Source: Micromonospora mirobrigensis | Lineage (GTDB): Bacteria > Actinomycetota > Actinomycetes > Mycobacteriales > Micromonosporaceae | Direction: 5' to 3' | Length of the DNA: 62,841 nt | Assembly: GCF_900091555.1 (NCBI RefSeq) | Contig: NZ_FMCX01000014.1 | Location: forward strand, 1-62,841 | Shown here: in pieces, positions 1-9,768 of the stretch | Numbering within the stretch: the stretch's first letter is position 1 | Layout of the letters: each line of letters starts with the position of its first letter | Notes under the pieces: model-generated | What the model saw: only the letters and a program-made list of their open reading frames with translations | Databases searched by the model: none | What the model was told of the DNA's origin: nothing | Position numbers and translations under genes: made by a program

Positions 1-394
1 GGCCAGGGAGATGGGCACCACCGAGGACGGCACCAACAGCATCAACGACATCACCCCGGTGCTGAACAAGGAGACCGGTAAGGACGTCTACCGGTCGGTG
101 GAGATCAAGGATCGTAAGGCCGACGACAAGCAGACCGACAAGCTGCGCGCGGACGTCGTGGAGACCGTCGACGGCGGTCGGGCCGTGGTGGCGAACATCG
201 CCGGCACCGCGGTCGACACCGACGGCAACACCCACTCCTTCGAGGGCGGGCACTACATCTCGGTCGTGGGCTACCGCGACGGTGGCAAGACCGTCACCAT
301 CGCCGACAGCGCCGACCCGAACATGGCCTCCTACCGGATGAGCGTGGACAACCTCGCCGACTGGATCGCCACCCGCGGCTACACCGCCAGCTGA
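1..394 (+). CDS. C39-like peptidase-family protein, C-terminal part (5' end outside window)
   Basis: The reading frame is open at the window edge, so the first ATG at 11 is internal and the N-terminus, which would hold the catalytic Cys, is missing. The visible part has the late C39-type pattern: an EGGHYISVVGY segment with the general-base His in a GGHY context, then a short strand followed by DSADPN with a candidate catalytic Asp or Asn. Secreted C39_2-domain proteins of actinobacteria look like this. A copy identical except for one codon (Ser here, Trp there) lies inverted at 62448-62841. Protease function is inferred; a non-proteolytic C39-like domain is possible. Confidence 0.6.
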   Translation, partial: AREMGTTEDGTNSINDITPVLNKETGKDVYRSVEIKDRKADDKQTDKLRADVVETVDGGRAVVANIAGTAVDTDGNTHSFEGGHYISVVGYRDGGKTVTIADSADPNMASYRMSVDNLADWIATRGYTAS

Positions 395-407
395 CCGCCA
401 CCGAACC

Positions 408-446
408 GACAAGGGCCCGACCCTCACGAGGGGTCGGGCCCTTGTC
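408..446. terminator. Bidirectional terminator between C39-like gene and recQ
   Basis: A 16-bp perfect stem (GACAAGGGCCCGACCC with its complement) encloses a 7-nt loop. It lies 14 bp after the C39-like stop and 17 bp beyond the recQ stop, so it can serve both convergent genes. The other C39-like copy has a similar but not identical hairpin at 62403-62440. Confidence 0.8.
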
Positions 447-462
447 ACATGTCCGCAGGCGG

Positions 463-2307
463 TCAGCCCTCGGCCAGCACGCCGAGGATCGCGTCGCCGT
501 ACTTGGCCAGCTTGTTCTCGCCGACGCCACCGACCTTCGACAACTCACCCAGGGAGCCGGGCGCGTCGGTGGCGATCTGCCGCAGGGTCGCGTCGTGGAA
601 GATGACGTACGCGGGGACGCCCTGCTCCTTCGCGGTCGCCGCGCGCCAGGCGCGCAGCCGTTCGAACAGCGGCGCGGCCGACGGCGGCAGTTCGACGGCC
701 GCGGTGGCGGAGGTCTTGGCTCGGGCGGCGCGCCCGGCGGACTTCCGTTCCGGCTCCCGGCGCATCATCACCGTGCGGCGGCGGCCCAGCACCTCGGCGC
801 TGGCCTCGGTGAGGGTCAGGGTGCCGTAGTCGCCCTCGACCGCCAGCAGCCCCTCGGCCAGCAGCTGCCGGACCACGCCGCGCCACTCCGCCTCGCTCAG
901 CTCACCGCCGATGCCGAAGACCGTCAGCTGGTCGTGGGTGTGCTGGGTGATCTTCTCGGTCTGTCGGCCGAGCAGGATGTCGACGCAGTGGCCGGCGCCG
1001 AACCGCTGGTTGCGCTCCCGGTCCAGCCGGAAGACGGTGGAGAGCAGCTTCTGCGCCGGCACGGTGCCGTCCCACGACTCCGGCGGCTCCAGGCAGGTGT
1101 CGCAGTTGCCGCACGGGCCGGCGGCCGGCTCGCCGAAGTATTCGAGCAGCTGAGCACGGCGGCAGCGCACCGTCTCGCAGAGCGCCAGCATCGCGTCGAG
1201 GTGCGCGGCGAGCGAGCGGCGCCGGGCCAGGTCGCCGTCCGACGTCTCGATCATCTTGCGTTGCTGCACCACGTCCTGGAGCCCGTACGCCAGCCAGGCC
1301 GTGGACGGCAGCCCGTCCCGCCCGGCGCGGCCTGTCTCCTGGTAGTAGCCCTCCACCGACTTGGGCAGGTCGAGGTGGGCGACGAAGCGTACGTCCGGCT
1401 TGTCGATGCCCATGCCGAAGGCGATCGTGGCCACCATGACCAGACCGTCCTCGCGCAGGAACCGCTGCTGGTTGGTGGCGCGGGTGACCGCGTCCAGGCC
1501 GGCGTGGTAGGGCAGGGCGGGGATGCCGTTGGCGACCAGGAAGTCGGCGGTCTTGTCCACCGAGGCGCGGGAGAGGCAGTAGACGATCCCGGCGTCGCCG
1601 GGGTGCTCGTCGCGGAGCAGGGCCAGCAGCTGCTTGCGCGGCTCCCGCTTGGGCACGATGCGGTACTGGATGTTGGGCCGGTCGAAGCTGGCCACGAAGT
1701 GCCGCGCCTCGGTGAGCTTCAGCCGGGTGGCGATCTCGGCGCGGGTCGCGGTGGTGGCCGTGGCGGTCAGCGCGATCCGCGGGACCGCCGGCCACCGCTC
1801 GTGCAGCATCGACAGGGCCAGGTAGTCGGGGCGGAAGTCGTGCCCCCACTGGGCCACGCAGTGCGCCTCGTCGATGGCGAACAGCGCGATGCTGCCCCGG
1901 TCGAGCAGCTGCTGCACCGGGCGGGTGCCGAGCGCCTCCGGGGCGAGATAGAGCAGGTCGAGCTCGCCGTCGACGAACGCCCGCTCGACCTGCCGCCGGG
2001 CGTCGAGGTCGAGCGTCGAGTTGAGGAAGCCGGCGCGGACGCCGACGGCGGTGAGCGCGTCCACCTGGTCCTGCATCAGCGCGATCAGCGGCGAGACCAC
2101 CACCGCGACGCCGGGGCGGACCAGCGCCGGGATCTGGTAACACAGCGACTTGCCCCCGCCGGTGGGCATCAGCACCAGGGCGTCCCCGCCGGCCACGACG
2201 TGGTCGATGACCTCGCGCTGGAAACCGCGGAACGCGTCGTAGCCGAAGACCCGGCGCAGCACCCCGGAGGCGTCCTCGGTCCGCTGCTCGGTGGTGGGGG
2301 AGACCAT
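463..2307 (-). CDS. recQ: ATP-dependent DNA helicase RecQ
   Basis: This is a 614-aa superfamily 2 3'-5' helicase of DNA repair and recombination. Motif I is PTGGGKSLCYQ near residues 48-58. Motif II is DEAH at about 146-149, followed by the RecQ aromatic-rich loop (CVAQWGHDFRPDY). Motif III is TATAT near 181. The motif VI region reads YYQETGRAGRDG. A RecQ-type zinc module (CGNCDTC) follows, then a winged helix and a C-terminal HRDC domain ending near GVLAEG. Length matches bacterial RecQ. The ATG at 2307 opens a typical N-terminus. The gene is convergent with the C39-like gene and divergent from rapZ. Many actinobacteria have uvrC just upstream of rapZ; here recQ takes that place. Confidence 0.95.
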   Translation of the reverse strand: MVSPTTEQRTEDASGVLRRVFGYDAFRGFQREVIDHVVAGGDALVLMPTGGGKSLCYQIPALVRPGVAVVVSPLIALMQDQVDALTAVGVRAGFLNSTLDLDARRQVERAFVDGELDLLYLAPEALGTRPVQQLLDRGSIALFAIDEAHCVAQWGHDFRPDYLALSMLHERWPAVPRIALTATATTATRAEIATRLKLTEARHFVASFDRPNIQYRIVPKREPRKQLLALLRDEHPGDAGIVYCLSRASVDKTADFLVANGIPALPYHAGLDAVTRATNQQRFLREDGLVMVATIAFGMGIDKPDVRFVAHLDLPKSVEGYYQETGRAGRDGLPSTAWLAYGLQDVVQQRKMIETSDGDLARRRSLAAHLDAMLALCETVRCRRAQLLEYFGEPAAGPCGNCDTCLEPPESWDGTVPAQKLLSTVFRLDRERNQRFGAGHCVDILLGRQTEKITQHTHDQLTVFGIGGELSEAEWRGVVRQLLAEGLLAVEGDYGTLTLTEASAEVLGRRRTVMMRREPERKSAGRAARAKTSATAAVELPPSAAPLFERLRAWRAATAKEQGVPAYVIFHDATLRQIATDAPGSLGELSKVGGVGENKLAKYGDAILGVLAEG

Positions 2308-2604
2308 CCGGGCAGTCTACGGAGCGCCCCCGACAGCGTCCGGCCCCGGCGGGTCCGCCGCGCCGGGACCGGACGCCGGTCGGCCGGCCCGGCCGTCGAG
2401 GGGTGGCTCCTGTCGGGTGCGCGACCCCACGGGTGGATCGGGCGCCGGGCAGGAACACCGGGGCCGGTCGGCACGTTGAGCGCAGCGGACGGACCCGCCA
2501 CCGCGCCGGGGGCGACGACCGACGGGGCGCAGCGGGATAGAGTCGCTGACTGACCATGCCCGGTCGCAGAACGCACCGGAGCACCACGGCTTGGGGGTAA
2601 CGGG
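2308..2604. promoter_or_regulatory. Divergent recQ/rapZ intergenic region
   Basis: These 297 bp separate two divergent genes and contain no convincing ORF. A possible rapZ -10 hexamer, TAGAGT, lies at 2538-2543 and fits the actinobacterial TANNNT pattern; no clear -35 was found. A purine-rich GGGGGTAACGGG just before the TTG at 2605 could be the rapZ ribosome binding site. Confidence 0.3.
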
Positions 2605-3567
2605 TTGAGCGAGGCGGGAACTGCCCAGGAGCGGACACCGGGCGACCTGCCGGGCGTGCACGGAGCTGTCGTGGAGAGCCCGGCGCCGGCCGGCGAGCCG
2701 GCCGAGGAGGAGACCACCCTGGTGGTGGTCACCGGCCTCTCCGGCGGTGGGCGCAGCACGGTGGCCCGGGCGCTGGAGAACGTCGGCTACTACGTGGTCG
2801 ACAACCTCCCGCAGGCGCTGATGCTGGACATGGCCGAGCTGGCCGTGAAGGCCGGCGGCGCCGCCCGGCGTACGGCGATGGTGCTGGACGTGCGGTCCCG
2901 CGCCTTCTCCACCGACCTGGCCGGCGCGATCCGGGAGCTGAAGGACCGACGCTTCCACCCCCGGGTGGTCTTCGTCGACGCCGACGACGAGGTGCTGATC
3001 CGGCGGTTCGAGAGCGTCCGCCGCTCGCACCCGTTGCAGGGTGACGGTCGGCTGGCCGACGGCATCGCCGTGGAGCGGGAGCTGCTGGAGGAGGCCCGCG
3101 ACCAGGCCGACGTGATCATCGACACCAGTCAGCTCAACGTCAACCAGCTGCGCCGCCGGGTGGAGGAGCTGTTCGCCGGCGAGGACGCCCGCCGGCTGCG
3201 GGTCACCGTGCTCTCCTTCGGCTTCAAGTACGGCCTGCCGCCGGACGCCGACTTCGTGCTGGACGCCCGGTTCCTGCCCAACCCGTACTGGGTGCCGGAG
3301 CTGCGCGAGCACACCGGCCGGGAGGAGGCGGTCAGCGCGTACGTGCTGGGTCAGGAGGGGGCCGACGAGTTCGTCGCCGCCTACGCCGACCTGGTCAACG
3401 CGACCACCGCCGGCTTCGAGCGGGAGGGCAAGCGCTACCTGACCGTGGCGGTGGGCTGCACCGGCGGCAAGCACCGCAGCGTCGCCATCACCGAGGAGCT
3501 GGCCGGCCGGCTGCGGCAGTCCGGCATCGCCGCGAACGCGCAGCACCGGGACCTGGGGCGGGAGTGA
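2605..3567 (+). CDS. rapZ: RNase adapter protein RapZ, P-loop nucleotide-binding
   Basis: A 320-aa RapZ/YvcJ-family protein. In enterobacteria RapZ binds a small RNA and RNase E; in Gram-positives it is a GTP/ATP-binding protein whose role is less clear. The P-loop is GLSGGGRST near residues 48-56, with Arg in place of the usual Lys, as is common in actinobacteria. The VGYYVVDNLP motif follows, and the C-terminal domain carries VAVGCTGGKHRSV, the family signature. The first 35-40 residues are an Ala/Gly/Pro-rich extension. The start is TTG after a GGGGGTAA sequence. It leads the rapZ-yvcK-whiA operon and overlaps yvcK by 4 bp (GTGA). Confidence 0.93.
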   Translation: MSEAGTAQERTPGDLPGVHGAVVESPAPAGEPAEEETTLVVVTGLSGGGRSTVARALENVGYYVVDNLPQALMLDMAELAVKAGGAARRTAMVLDVRSRAFSTDLAGAIRELKDRRFHPRVVFVDADDEVLIRRFESVRRSHPLQGDGRLADGIAVERELLEEARDQADVIIDTSQLNVNQLRRRVEELFAGEDARRLRVTVLSFGFKYGLPPDADFVLDARFLPNPYWVPELREHTGREEAVSAYVLGQEGADEFVAAYADLVNATTAGFEREGKRYLTVAVGCTGGKHRSVAITEELAGRLRQSGIAANAQHRDLGRE

Positions 3568-4529
3568 CGGTGAAGGTGGTCGCCTTCGGCGGCGGGCACG
3601 GCCTGTCCGCCTGCCTGCGGGCGCTGCGCCACTGCGTACCGGAGATCGACCTGGACATCACCGCGGTGGTCACCGTGGGCGACGACGGCGGGTCCAGCGG
3701 TCGGCTTCGCGCCGAGCGCGGCGGCCTGCCCCCGGGTGACCTGCGACAGGCGCTGGTCGCGCTGGCCGGGGAGCACCCGGCGACCCGGCGCAGCGCGGGA
3801 CTCTTCCAGCACCGGTTCGCCCCGGCCGGCCCGGCCGGTGACGGCCTCGCCGGGCACGCCGTGGGCAACCTGGTGCTCTGCGGCCTGATGGAGCAGCTGG
3901 GCGACCCGGTGGCCGCGTTGCGGCACGCCGGCACGATGCTCGGCGCGGTCGGCCGGGTGCTGCCCATGTCGCCGCAGCCGGTGGGGATCGAGGCGCTGGT
4001 ACGGGGGGTCGACCCGGCCCGTCCCGACGAGATCCGGACGCTGCGCGGCCAGCACCAGGTGGCGGTGACCACCGGCCGGGTCGAGTCGCTGCGGCTCACC
4101 CCGCACGCGCCACCGGCCTGTGCGGAGGCGGTGGCGGCCACCACCGAGGCCGACTGGTTGATCTTCGGGCCGGGCAGCTGGTACACCAGCGTGCTGCCGC
4201 ACCTGCTGGTCCCCGGCCTGGCCGAGGCGATCGTGGCCAGTCCGGCCCGCCGGCTGGTCACCCTGAACCTGGCGGCGGAGAAGGAGACCCTGGGGCTCTC
4301 CGTGGCCGACCACCTGGCCGCGCTGCACTGGTATCTTCCCGAGCTCAAGGTGGACCTGGTCCTCGCCGACGGCAAGGCGGTGGGTGACCCGGAACCGGTC
4401 GAGCGTGCGGCAGAATCGCTGGGTGCCCGACTGGTCCTCGCCCCGGTCGCCGTCACCGACGGCACGCCCCGACACGATCCGGCCGCGCTCGGCGCCGCGC
4501 TGGTGCCTGTCCTGGGCGCCGATCGTTAA
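3564..4529 (+). CDS. yvcK: YvcK/CofD-like gluconeogenesis factor
   Basis: A 321-aa protein of the YvcK family, related to the CofD 2-phospho-L-lactate transferase fold. In Bacillus YvcK binds UDP-sugars and is needed for growth on gluconeogenic carbon sources and for cell-wall homeostasis. Visible signatures are FGGGHGLSA near residues 8-16, VTVGDDGGSSGRLR near 37-50 and the GDLRQAL motif at about 58. A GPGSWYTSV loop near 205 is also typical. The start is GTG, inside the TGA overlap with rapZ, which suggests translational coupling. Its place between rapZ and whiA is conserved across actinobacteria. Confidence 0.93.
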   Translation: MTVKVVAFGGGHGLSACLRALRHCVPEIDLDITAVVTVGDDGGSSGRLRAERGGLPPGDLRQALVALAGEHPATRRSAGLFQHRFAPAGPAGDGLAGHAVGNLVLCGLMEQLGDPVAALRHAGTMLGAVGRVLPMSPQPVGIEALVRGVDPARPDEIRTLRGQHQVAVTTGRVESLRLTPHAPPACAEAVAATTEADWLIFGPGSWYTSVLPHLLVPGLAEAIVASPARRLVTLNLAAEKETLGLSVADHLAALHWYLPELKVDLVLADGKAVGDPEPVERAAESLGARLVLAPVAVTDGTPRHDPAALGAALVPVLGADR

Positions 4530-4583
4530 GCACGTACGTAATCACCGGCGACACGCCGGTACCGGTCCGTGAGGGGGCGCAGA

Positions 4584-5564
4584 ATGGCGATGACAGCTGC
4601 GGTCAAGGACGAGCTGAGTCGGGTCGACGTGCCCAAGCCGTGCTGCCGACGTGCGGAGATGGCCGCGTTGCTGCGCTTCGCGGGCGGCCTGCACATCGTA
4701 TCCGGGCGGGTGGTCGTCGAGGCGGAACTCGACACCGGCGCGGTGGCCCGGCGGCTGCGCCGGGAGATCGCCGAGGTGTACGGCTACCCGAGCGAGATCC
4801 ACGTGCTGGCCTCCGGTGGCCTGCGCAAGGGCAGTCACTTCATCGTCCGGGTGGTGAAGGACGGCGAGGCGCTGGCCCGGCAGACCGGCCTGCTGGACGT
4901 CCGGGGCCGGCCGGTGCGCGGGCTGCCGCCGCACGTGGTGGCCGCGAACGTCTGCTGCGCCGTGTCGGCGTGGCGGGGCGCGTTCATGGCGCACGGCTCG
5001 CTGACCGAGCCGGGCCGATCCAGCGCCCTGGAGATCACCTGCCCGGGCCCGGAGTCCGCGCTGGCCCTGGTCGGCGCGGCCCGCCGGATCGGCATCAGCG
5101 CCAAGAACCGCGAGGTCCGCGGCGTGGACCGGGTGGTGGTCAAGGACGGCGACGCGATCGCCGCGCTGCTCACCCGGATCGGCGCGCACTCCAGCGTGCT
5201 GGCCTGGGAGGAGCGCCGGGTACGCCGGGAGGTGCGCGCCACCGCCAACCGGCTGGCCAACTTCGACGACGCGAACCTGCGCCGCTCGGCCCGGGCGGCG
5301 GTGGCCGCGGCGGCCCGGGTGACCCGCGCGCTGGAGATCCTCGCCGACGACGCCCCCAACCACCTCACCTCGGCCGGCCGGCTGCGGCTGGAGCACCGGC
5401 AGGCCTCCCTGGAGGAGTTGGGCGCGCTGGCCGACCCGCCGCTGACCAAGGACGCCATCGCCGGCCGGATAAGGCGACTGCTGGCCCTGGCCGACAAGCG
5501 GGCTCGTGACCTGGGCATCCCCGATACGGAAGCGGCAGTCACGCCGGACATGCTCGTGGTCTGA
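4584..5564 (+). CDS. whiA: Sporulation transcription factor WhiA
   Basis: A 326-aa WhiA protein with an N-terminal LAGLIDADG-like fold and a C-terminal helix-turn-helix. In Streptomyces WhiA works with WhiB to switch aerial hyphae to sporulation septation by binding GACAC sites. The ATG at 4584 (MAMTAAVKDEL) is preferred over the upstream in-frame GTG at 4569 because it matches Streptomyces WhiA and follows a GAGGGGGCGC ribosome binding site. The block EERRVRREVRATANRLANF and the C-terminal LEELGALADPPLTKDAIAG HTH are almost invariant in the family. It is the last gene of the rapZ operon. Confidence 0.96.
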   Translation: MAMTAAVKDELSRVDVPKPCCRRAEMAALLRFAGGLHIVSGRVVVEAELDTGAVARRLRREIAEVYGYPSEIHVLASGGLRKGSHFIVRVVKDGEALARQTGLLDVRGRPVRGLPPHVVAANVCCAVSAWRGAFMAHGSLTEPGRSSALEITCPGPESALALVGAARRIGISAKNREVRGVDRVVVKDGDAIAALLTRIGAHSSVLAWEERRVRREVRATANRLANFDDANLRRSARAAVAAAARVTRALEILADDAPNHLTSAGRLRLEHRQASLEELGALADPPLTKDAIAGRIRRLLALADKRARDLGIPDTEAAVTPDMLVV

Positions 5565-5881
5565 TAGGACGGTGGCGGCCGGACGACGAGAGGCGAGCGC
5601 GGCGCGGGATCGTCGCCGGGCGTGCCGGCGTGTCCCACGGGGCGTACCGGATCTTGCCCCGGCGCAGCGCGGCCCCGTGCGCTCGGATAAGGTCACGACG
5701 TACGGCAAGGGGGCCGGCACAGGTCTCCTCGCCGTGACTCACCGCCTCAGGCGGTCAGGTCTCCGGACCGCGGCGGGGTGGCCGAGATGAACCGTCAACG
5801 GCCGGCTCCAACGGTCGGCGCACACATCTCCGCCGGCCGGTGTCCGACGCCGGCGGACCAGAACGCGAGGAGATGGGACCT
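5565..5881 (+). promoter_or_regulatory. whiA-gap intergenic region with 15-bp palindrome
   Basis: 317 bp without a supported gene. A perfect palindrome, ACCGCCTCAGGCGGT, lies at 5741-5755, about 130 bp before the gap start. It could be an operator or a hairpin in the gap leader. A TAAGGT (TANNNT type) at 5688-5693 is a possible -10 without a well-spaced -35. GAGGAGATGGGACCT just before the GTG at 5882 is the ribosome binding site. Nothing else was recognised. Confidence 0.35.
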
Positions 5882-6882
<1,001 letters not shown>

Positions 6883-6886
<4 letters not shown>

Positions 6887-8082
6887 CGATCCGCAACCTC
6901 GACGACCTGCTCGCCGAGGGGGTGTCGGGTCGGCGCGTGCTGGTACGCGCCGACCTGAACGTCCCGCTCGACAAGCAGACCGGGGACATCACGGACGACG
7001 GCCGGATCCGGGCCGTCCTGCCGACGCTGAGCGCGCTGGTGCAGGCCGGCGCGAAGGTTGTCGTCTGCTCGCACCTGGGCCGCCCGAAGGGCGCCCCGGA
7101 CCCGCAGTTCAGCCTCCGTCCGGTCGCCGGGCGGCTCGGTGAGCTGCTGGGCGCCCCGGTGCACTTCGCCGAGGACACCGTCGGCGACTCCGCCCGCGCA
7201 TGCGTGGACGGCCTGGCCGACGGTCAGGTCGCGCTGCTGGAGAACCTGCGGTTCAACAAGGGCGAGACCAGCAAGGACGACGCCGAGCGGGGCGCCTTCG
7301 CCGACCAGCTCGCCGCGTTCGGCGACGCGTACGTCGACGACGCCTTCGGCGCCGTGCACCGCAAGCACGCCAGCGTCTTCGACGTGCCGGCGCGGCTGCC
7401 GCACGTCGCCGGCCGCCTGGTGCTGCGCGAGGTGGAGGTGCTCTCCCGGCTGACCGGCGCGCCGGAGCGGCCGTACGTGGTGGTGCTCGGCGGTTCCAAG
7501 GTCTCCGACAAGCTGGCGGTGATCGAGGCGCTGCTGCCGACGGTCGACCGGCTGCTCATCGGCGGCGGGATGTGCTTCACCTTCCTCAAGGCCCAGGGCC
7601 ACGAGGTGGGCACCTCGCTGCTGGAGGAGGAGATGGTGGAGACCTGCCGCAACCTCCTGGAGCGCTCCGAGGGCAAGATCATGCTCCCGGTCGACGTGGT
7701 GGCCGCGGACGCCTTCGCCCCGGACGCCGCGCACGACACGGTGCGCGCCGACGGCATCCCGAGCCACCGGCTCGGGCTGGACATCGGCCCGGAGACGGTG
7801 GCCGGCTTCGCCGCCGCCATCTCCCAGGCGAAGACCATCTTCTGGAACGGGCCGATGGGTGTGTTCGAGATGCCGGCCTTCGCCGCCGGCACCCGCGGGG
7901 TGGCCGAGGCGATCACCAAGACCGACGCGTTCAGCGTGGTCGGCGGCGGTGACAGCGCGGCTGCGGTACGGGCCCTGGGCCTGGACGAGTCGTCGTTCGG
8001 GCACATCTCCACCGGTGGCGGGGCCTCCCTGGAATACCTCGAGGGCAAGACCCTGCCCGGCATCGCGGCGCTGGAGGACTGA
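6883..8082 (+). CDS. pgk: Phosphoglycerate kinase
   Basis: A 399-aa phosphoglycerate kinase that makes ATP from 1,3-bisphosphoglycerate. The N-terminal substrate loop is VLVRADLNVPLD near residues 18-29, and the basic-patch motif SHLGRPKG follows near 62-69. The C-terminal nucleotide domain has VLGGSKVSDK and GPMGVFE, and a GGGDSAAA loop near the end. The GTG start overlaps the gap stop (GTGA), and the stop overlaps the tpiA start (TGATG), so the three glycolytic genes look translationally coupled. Confidence 0.97.
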
Positions 8083-8873
8083 TGGCGAGCATCACCCGCC
8101 GGCCGCTGATGGCCGGCAACTGGAAGATGAACCTGAACCACCTCGAGGCCAACCTGCTGGTGCAGAAGCTGGCCGCGAGCCTGAACGAGAAGCAGCTCAC
8201 CGACGTCGAGTGCGTGGTGCTGCCGCCCTTCACCGACCTGCGTACCGTGCAGACCGCGGTGGACGGCGACAAGCTGCTGATCGGCTACGGCGCGCAGGAC
8301 CTGTCGCCGTACCAGTCGGGCGCGTACACCGGCGACATCGCCGGGCCGATGCTGGCCAAGCTGGGCTGCACGTACGTGACCGTCGGGCACTCGGAGCGGC
8401 GGCAGTACCACTACGAGGACGACGCGATCGTCAACGCCAAGGTGGCCGCGGCCCTGGCCAACGGGCTCACCCCGATCCTCTGCATCGGTGAGGGGCTGGA
8501 GATCCGGGAGCAGCTGCGGCACGTGCCGCACTGCTGCGACCAGCTCGACGGCGCCCTGCGCGGGCTCACCGCCGAGCAGGTCACCAAGGTCGTCGTCGCG
8601 TACGAGCCGGTCTGGGCGATCGGCACCGGCAAGACGGCCACCCCGGAGGACGCCCAGGAGGTCTGCGGCGAGGTGCGCAAGCGCCTGGTCGAGACCTTCG
8701 ACCAGGCGACCGCGGACCAGGTCCGGATCCTCTACGGCGGGTCGGTGAAGTCGTCGAACGTGGCGTCGATCATGGCCCAGCCGGACGTGGACGGGGCCCT
8801 GGTAGGCGGCGCCAGCCTGGACGCCGAGGAGTTCGCGAAGATCTGCAGGTTCCCGGAGCACACCGCCCGCTGA
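8082..8873 (+). CDS. tpiA: Triosephosphate isomerase
   Basis: A 263-aa TIM barrel that interconverts dihydroxyacetone phosphate and glyceraldehyde 3-phosphate. The N-terminal AGNWKMN carries the active-site Asn and Lys. The catalytic His is in VGHSERR, and the catalytic Glu is in AYEPVWAIGTG. The phosphate-binding ILYGGSVKSSN and GALVGGASL loops are near the C-terminus. Length is normal. The ATG shares one base with the pgk stop. Confidence 0.97.
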   Translation: MASITRRPLMAGNWKMNLNHLEANLLVQKLAASLNEKQLTDVECVVLPPFTDLRTVQTAVDGDKLLIGYGAQDLSPYQSGAYTGDIAGPMLAKLGCTYVTVGHSERRQYHYEDDAIVNAKVAAALANGLTPILCIGEGLEIREQLRHVPHCCDQLDGALRGLTAEQVTKVVVAYEPVWAIGTGKTATPEDAQEVCGEVRKRLVETFDQATADQVRILYGGSVKSSNVASIMAQPDVDGALVGGASLDAEEFAKICRFPEHTAR

Positions 8874-8968
8874 TCGCTCGCTATCCTTGACTCCGCCCGT
8901 CCACCGGTCGAGGCCGCCGTGCCCGATCTGTCCGGGCGAGGATCGTAACGAGAGGACTGACCCCAGCC

Positions 8969-9229
8969 ATGCCGATCTGGTTCGCATACACGTTGATCGT
9001 GTTGCTGGTCATCACGAGCGTTCTGCTCACCATGCTGATCCTGCTGCACCGAGGTAAGGGCGGCGGGCTGTCCAGCATGTTCGGCGGTGGGGTCAGCTCC
9101 AGCCTGGCCGGCTCGTCGGTGGCCGAGAAGAACCTCGACCGCTACACCGTCCTGGTGGGGCTCGTCTGGTTCGCCTGCATCGTCGGGCTGGGCCTCTGGC
9201 TCCGGCTCCAGGTCGGCACCGGCTCCTGA
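8969..9229 (+). CDS. secG: Preprotein translocase subunit SecG
   Basis: An 86-aa integral membrane subunit of the Sec translocon. It has two transmembrane helices (about residues 2-26 and 55-78) joined by a Gly/Ser-rich cytoplasmic loop with RGKGGGLSSMFGGG, the family signature. It lies 95 bp after tpiA, the common actinobacterial order, and is followed by a strong terminator, so it probably ends the gap operon. Confidence 0.93.
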   Translation: MPIWFAYTLIVLLVITSVLLTMLILLHRGKGGGLSSMFGGGVSSSLAGSSVAEKNLDRYTVLVGLVWFACIVGLGLWLRLQVGTGS

Positions 9230-9252
9230 GCGAGGCATTCACGCCGTACAAT

Positions 9253-9294
9253 CTGCGCGCGGTCCGTCACCGACGGACCGCGCGCAGTTCTTTT
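9253..9294 (+). terminator. Rho-independent terminator after secG
   Basis: A 16-bp perfect stem at 9253-9268 and 9272-9287 with a 3-nt loop is followed by TTCTTTT. This is the clearest U-tract terminator in the window and closes the gap-pgk-tpiA-secG unit. Confidence 0.9.
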
Positions 9295-9363
9295 CTCCGC
9301 TGCACCGCGTCGCCCGCCGCCCGCACCGGCGGCGGTCCCCTCCGACGACAGGAGCGAGCAGCC

Positions 9364-9714
9364 GTGCCGAGTGGCAACGTCATCCGCGGCACCCGGATCG
9401 GGTCCGGCCCCGAACGACCCCCCGAGCGGTACGCACCGGCCGCCCGGCAGGCGATCACCTACTGGTGCCGCAACGAGCACCGGTTCGACATCCTGATCGC
9501 CGCCGAGGCCGAGCCGCCCGCGCTCTGGGACTGCCCGCGGTGCGGGCTGCCGGGCGGCCGGGACCCGGACGATCCGCCGGGCCGAGCCCGCGTCGAGCCC
9601 TTCAAGACCCACCTGGCGTACGTCAAGGAGCGGCGCACCCCGGAGGAGGCGGAGGCGATCCTCGCCGAGGCGCTGGCCGCGCTGCACCGGCGCCGCGGCC
9701 GGCCCGCCTCCTAG
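9364..9714 (+). CDS. rbpA: RNA polymerase-binding protein RbpA
   Basis: A 116-aa RbpA-family protein. RbpA binds the principal sigma factor and core RNA polymerase of actinobacteria and stabilises the open complex. The N-terminal tail (SGNVIRGTRIG) and the core with YWCRNEH and WDCPRCG, the Cys/His cluster linked to zinc binding, are visible. The C-terminal sigma-interacting helix begins KTHLAYVKERR. The N-terminal part diverges from the Streptomyces protein, but length and motifs fit. The start is GTG after AGGAGCGAGC. It is convergent with pgl. Confidence 0.92.
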   Translation: MPSGNVIRGTRIGSGPERPPERYAPAARQAITYWCRNEHRFDILIAAEAEPPALWDCPRCGLPGGRDPDDPPGRARVEPFKTHLAYVKERRTPEEAEAILAEALAALHRRRGRPAS

Positions 9715-9716
9715 CT

Positions 9717-9768
9717 GTCGACAGGGCCCCCTGCCATACCGCAGGCGTTGAGAGGGGACCCCTCCTTA
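9717..9768. repeat. Convergent-gene repeat element, copy 1
   Basis: The core CTGCCATACCGCAGGCGTTG is shared exactly with 21571-21627. It forms a small stem (CCTGC/GCAGG) inside GGGGCCCC-like outer arms. It lies between the ends of rbpA and pgl and includes the pgl stop codon. A role as a bidirectional terminator is inferred from its position and fold. Confidence 0.6.

Noticed and set aside
442..2553. 703-aa open frame on the plus strand across recQ
   Set aside because: It is the antisense shadow of recQ in GC-rich DNA, with repetitive Arg/Gly/Val composition and no domain.
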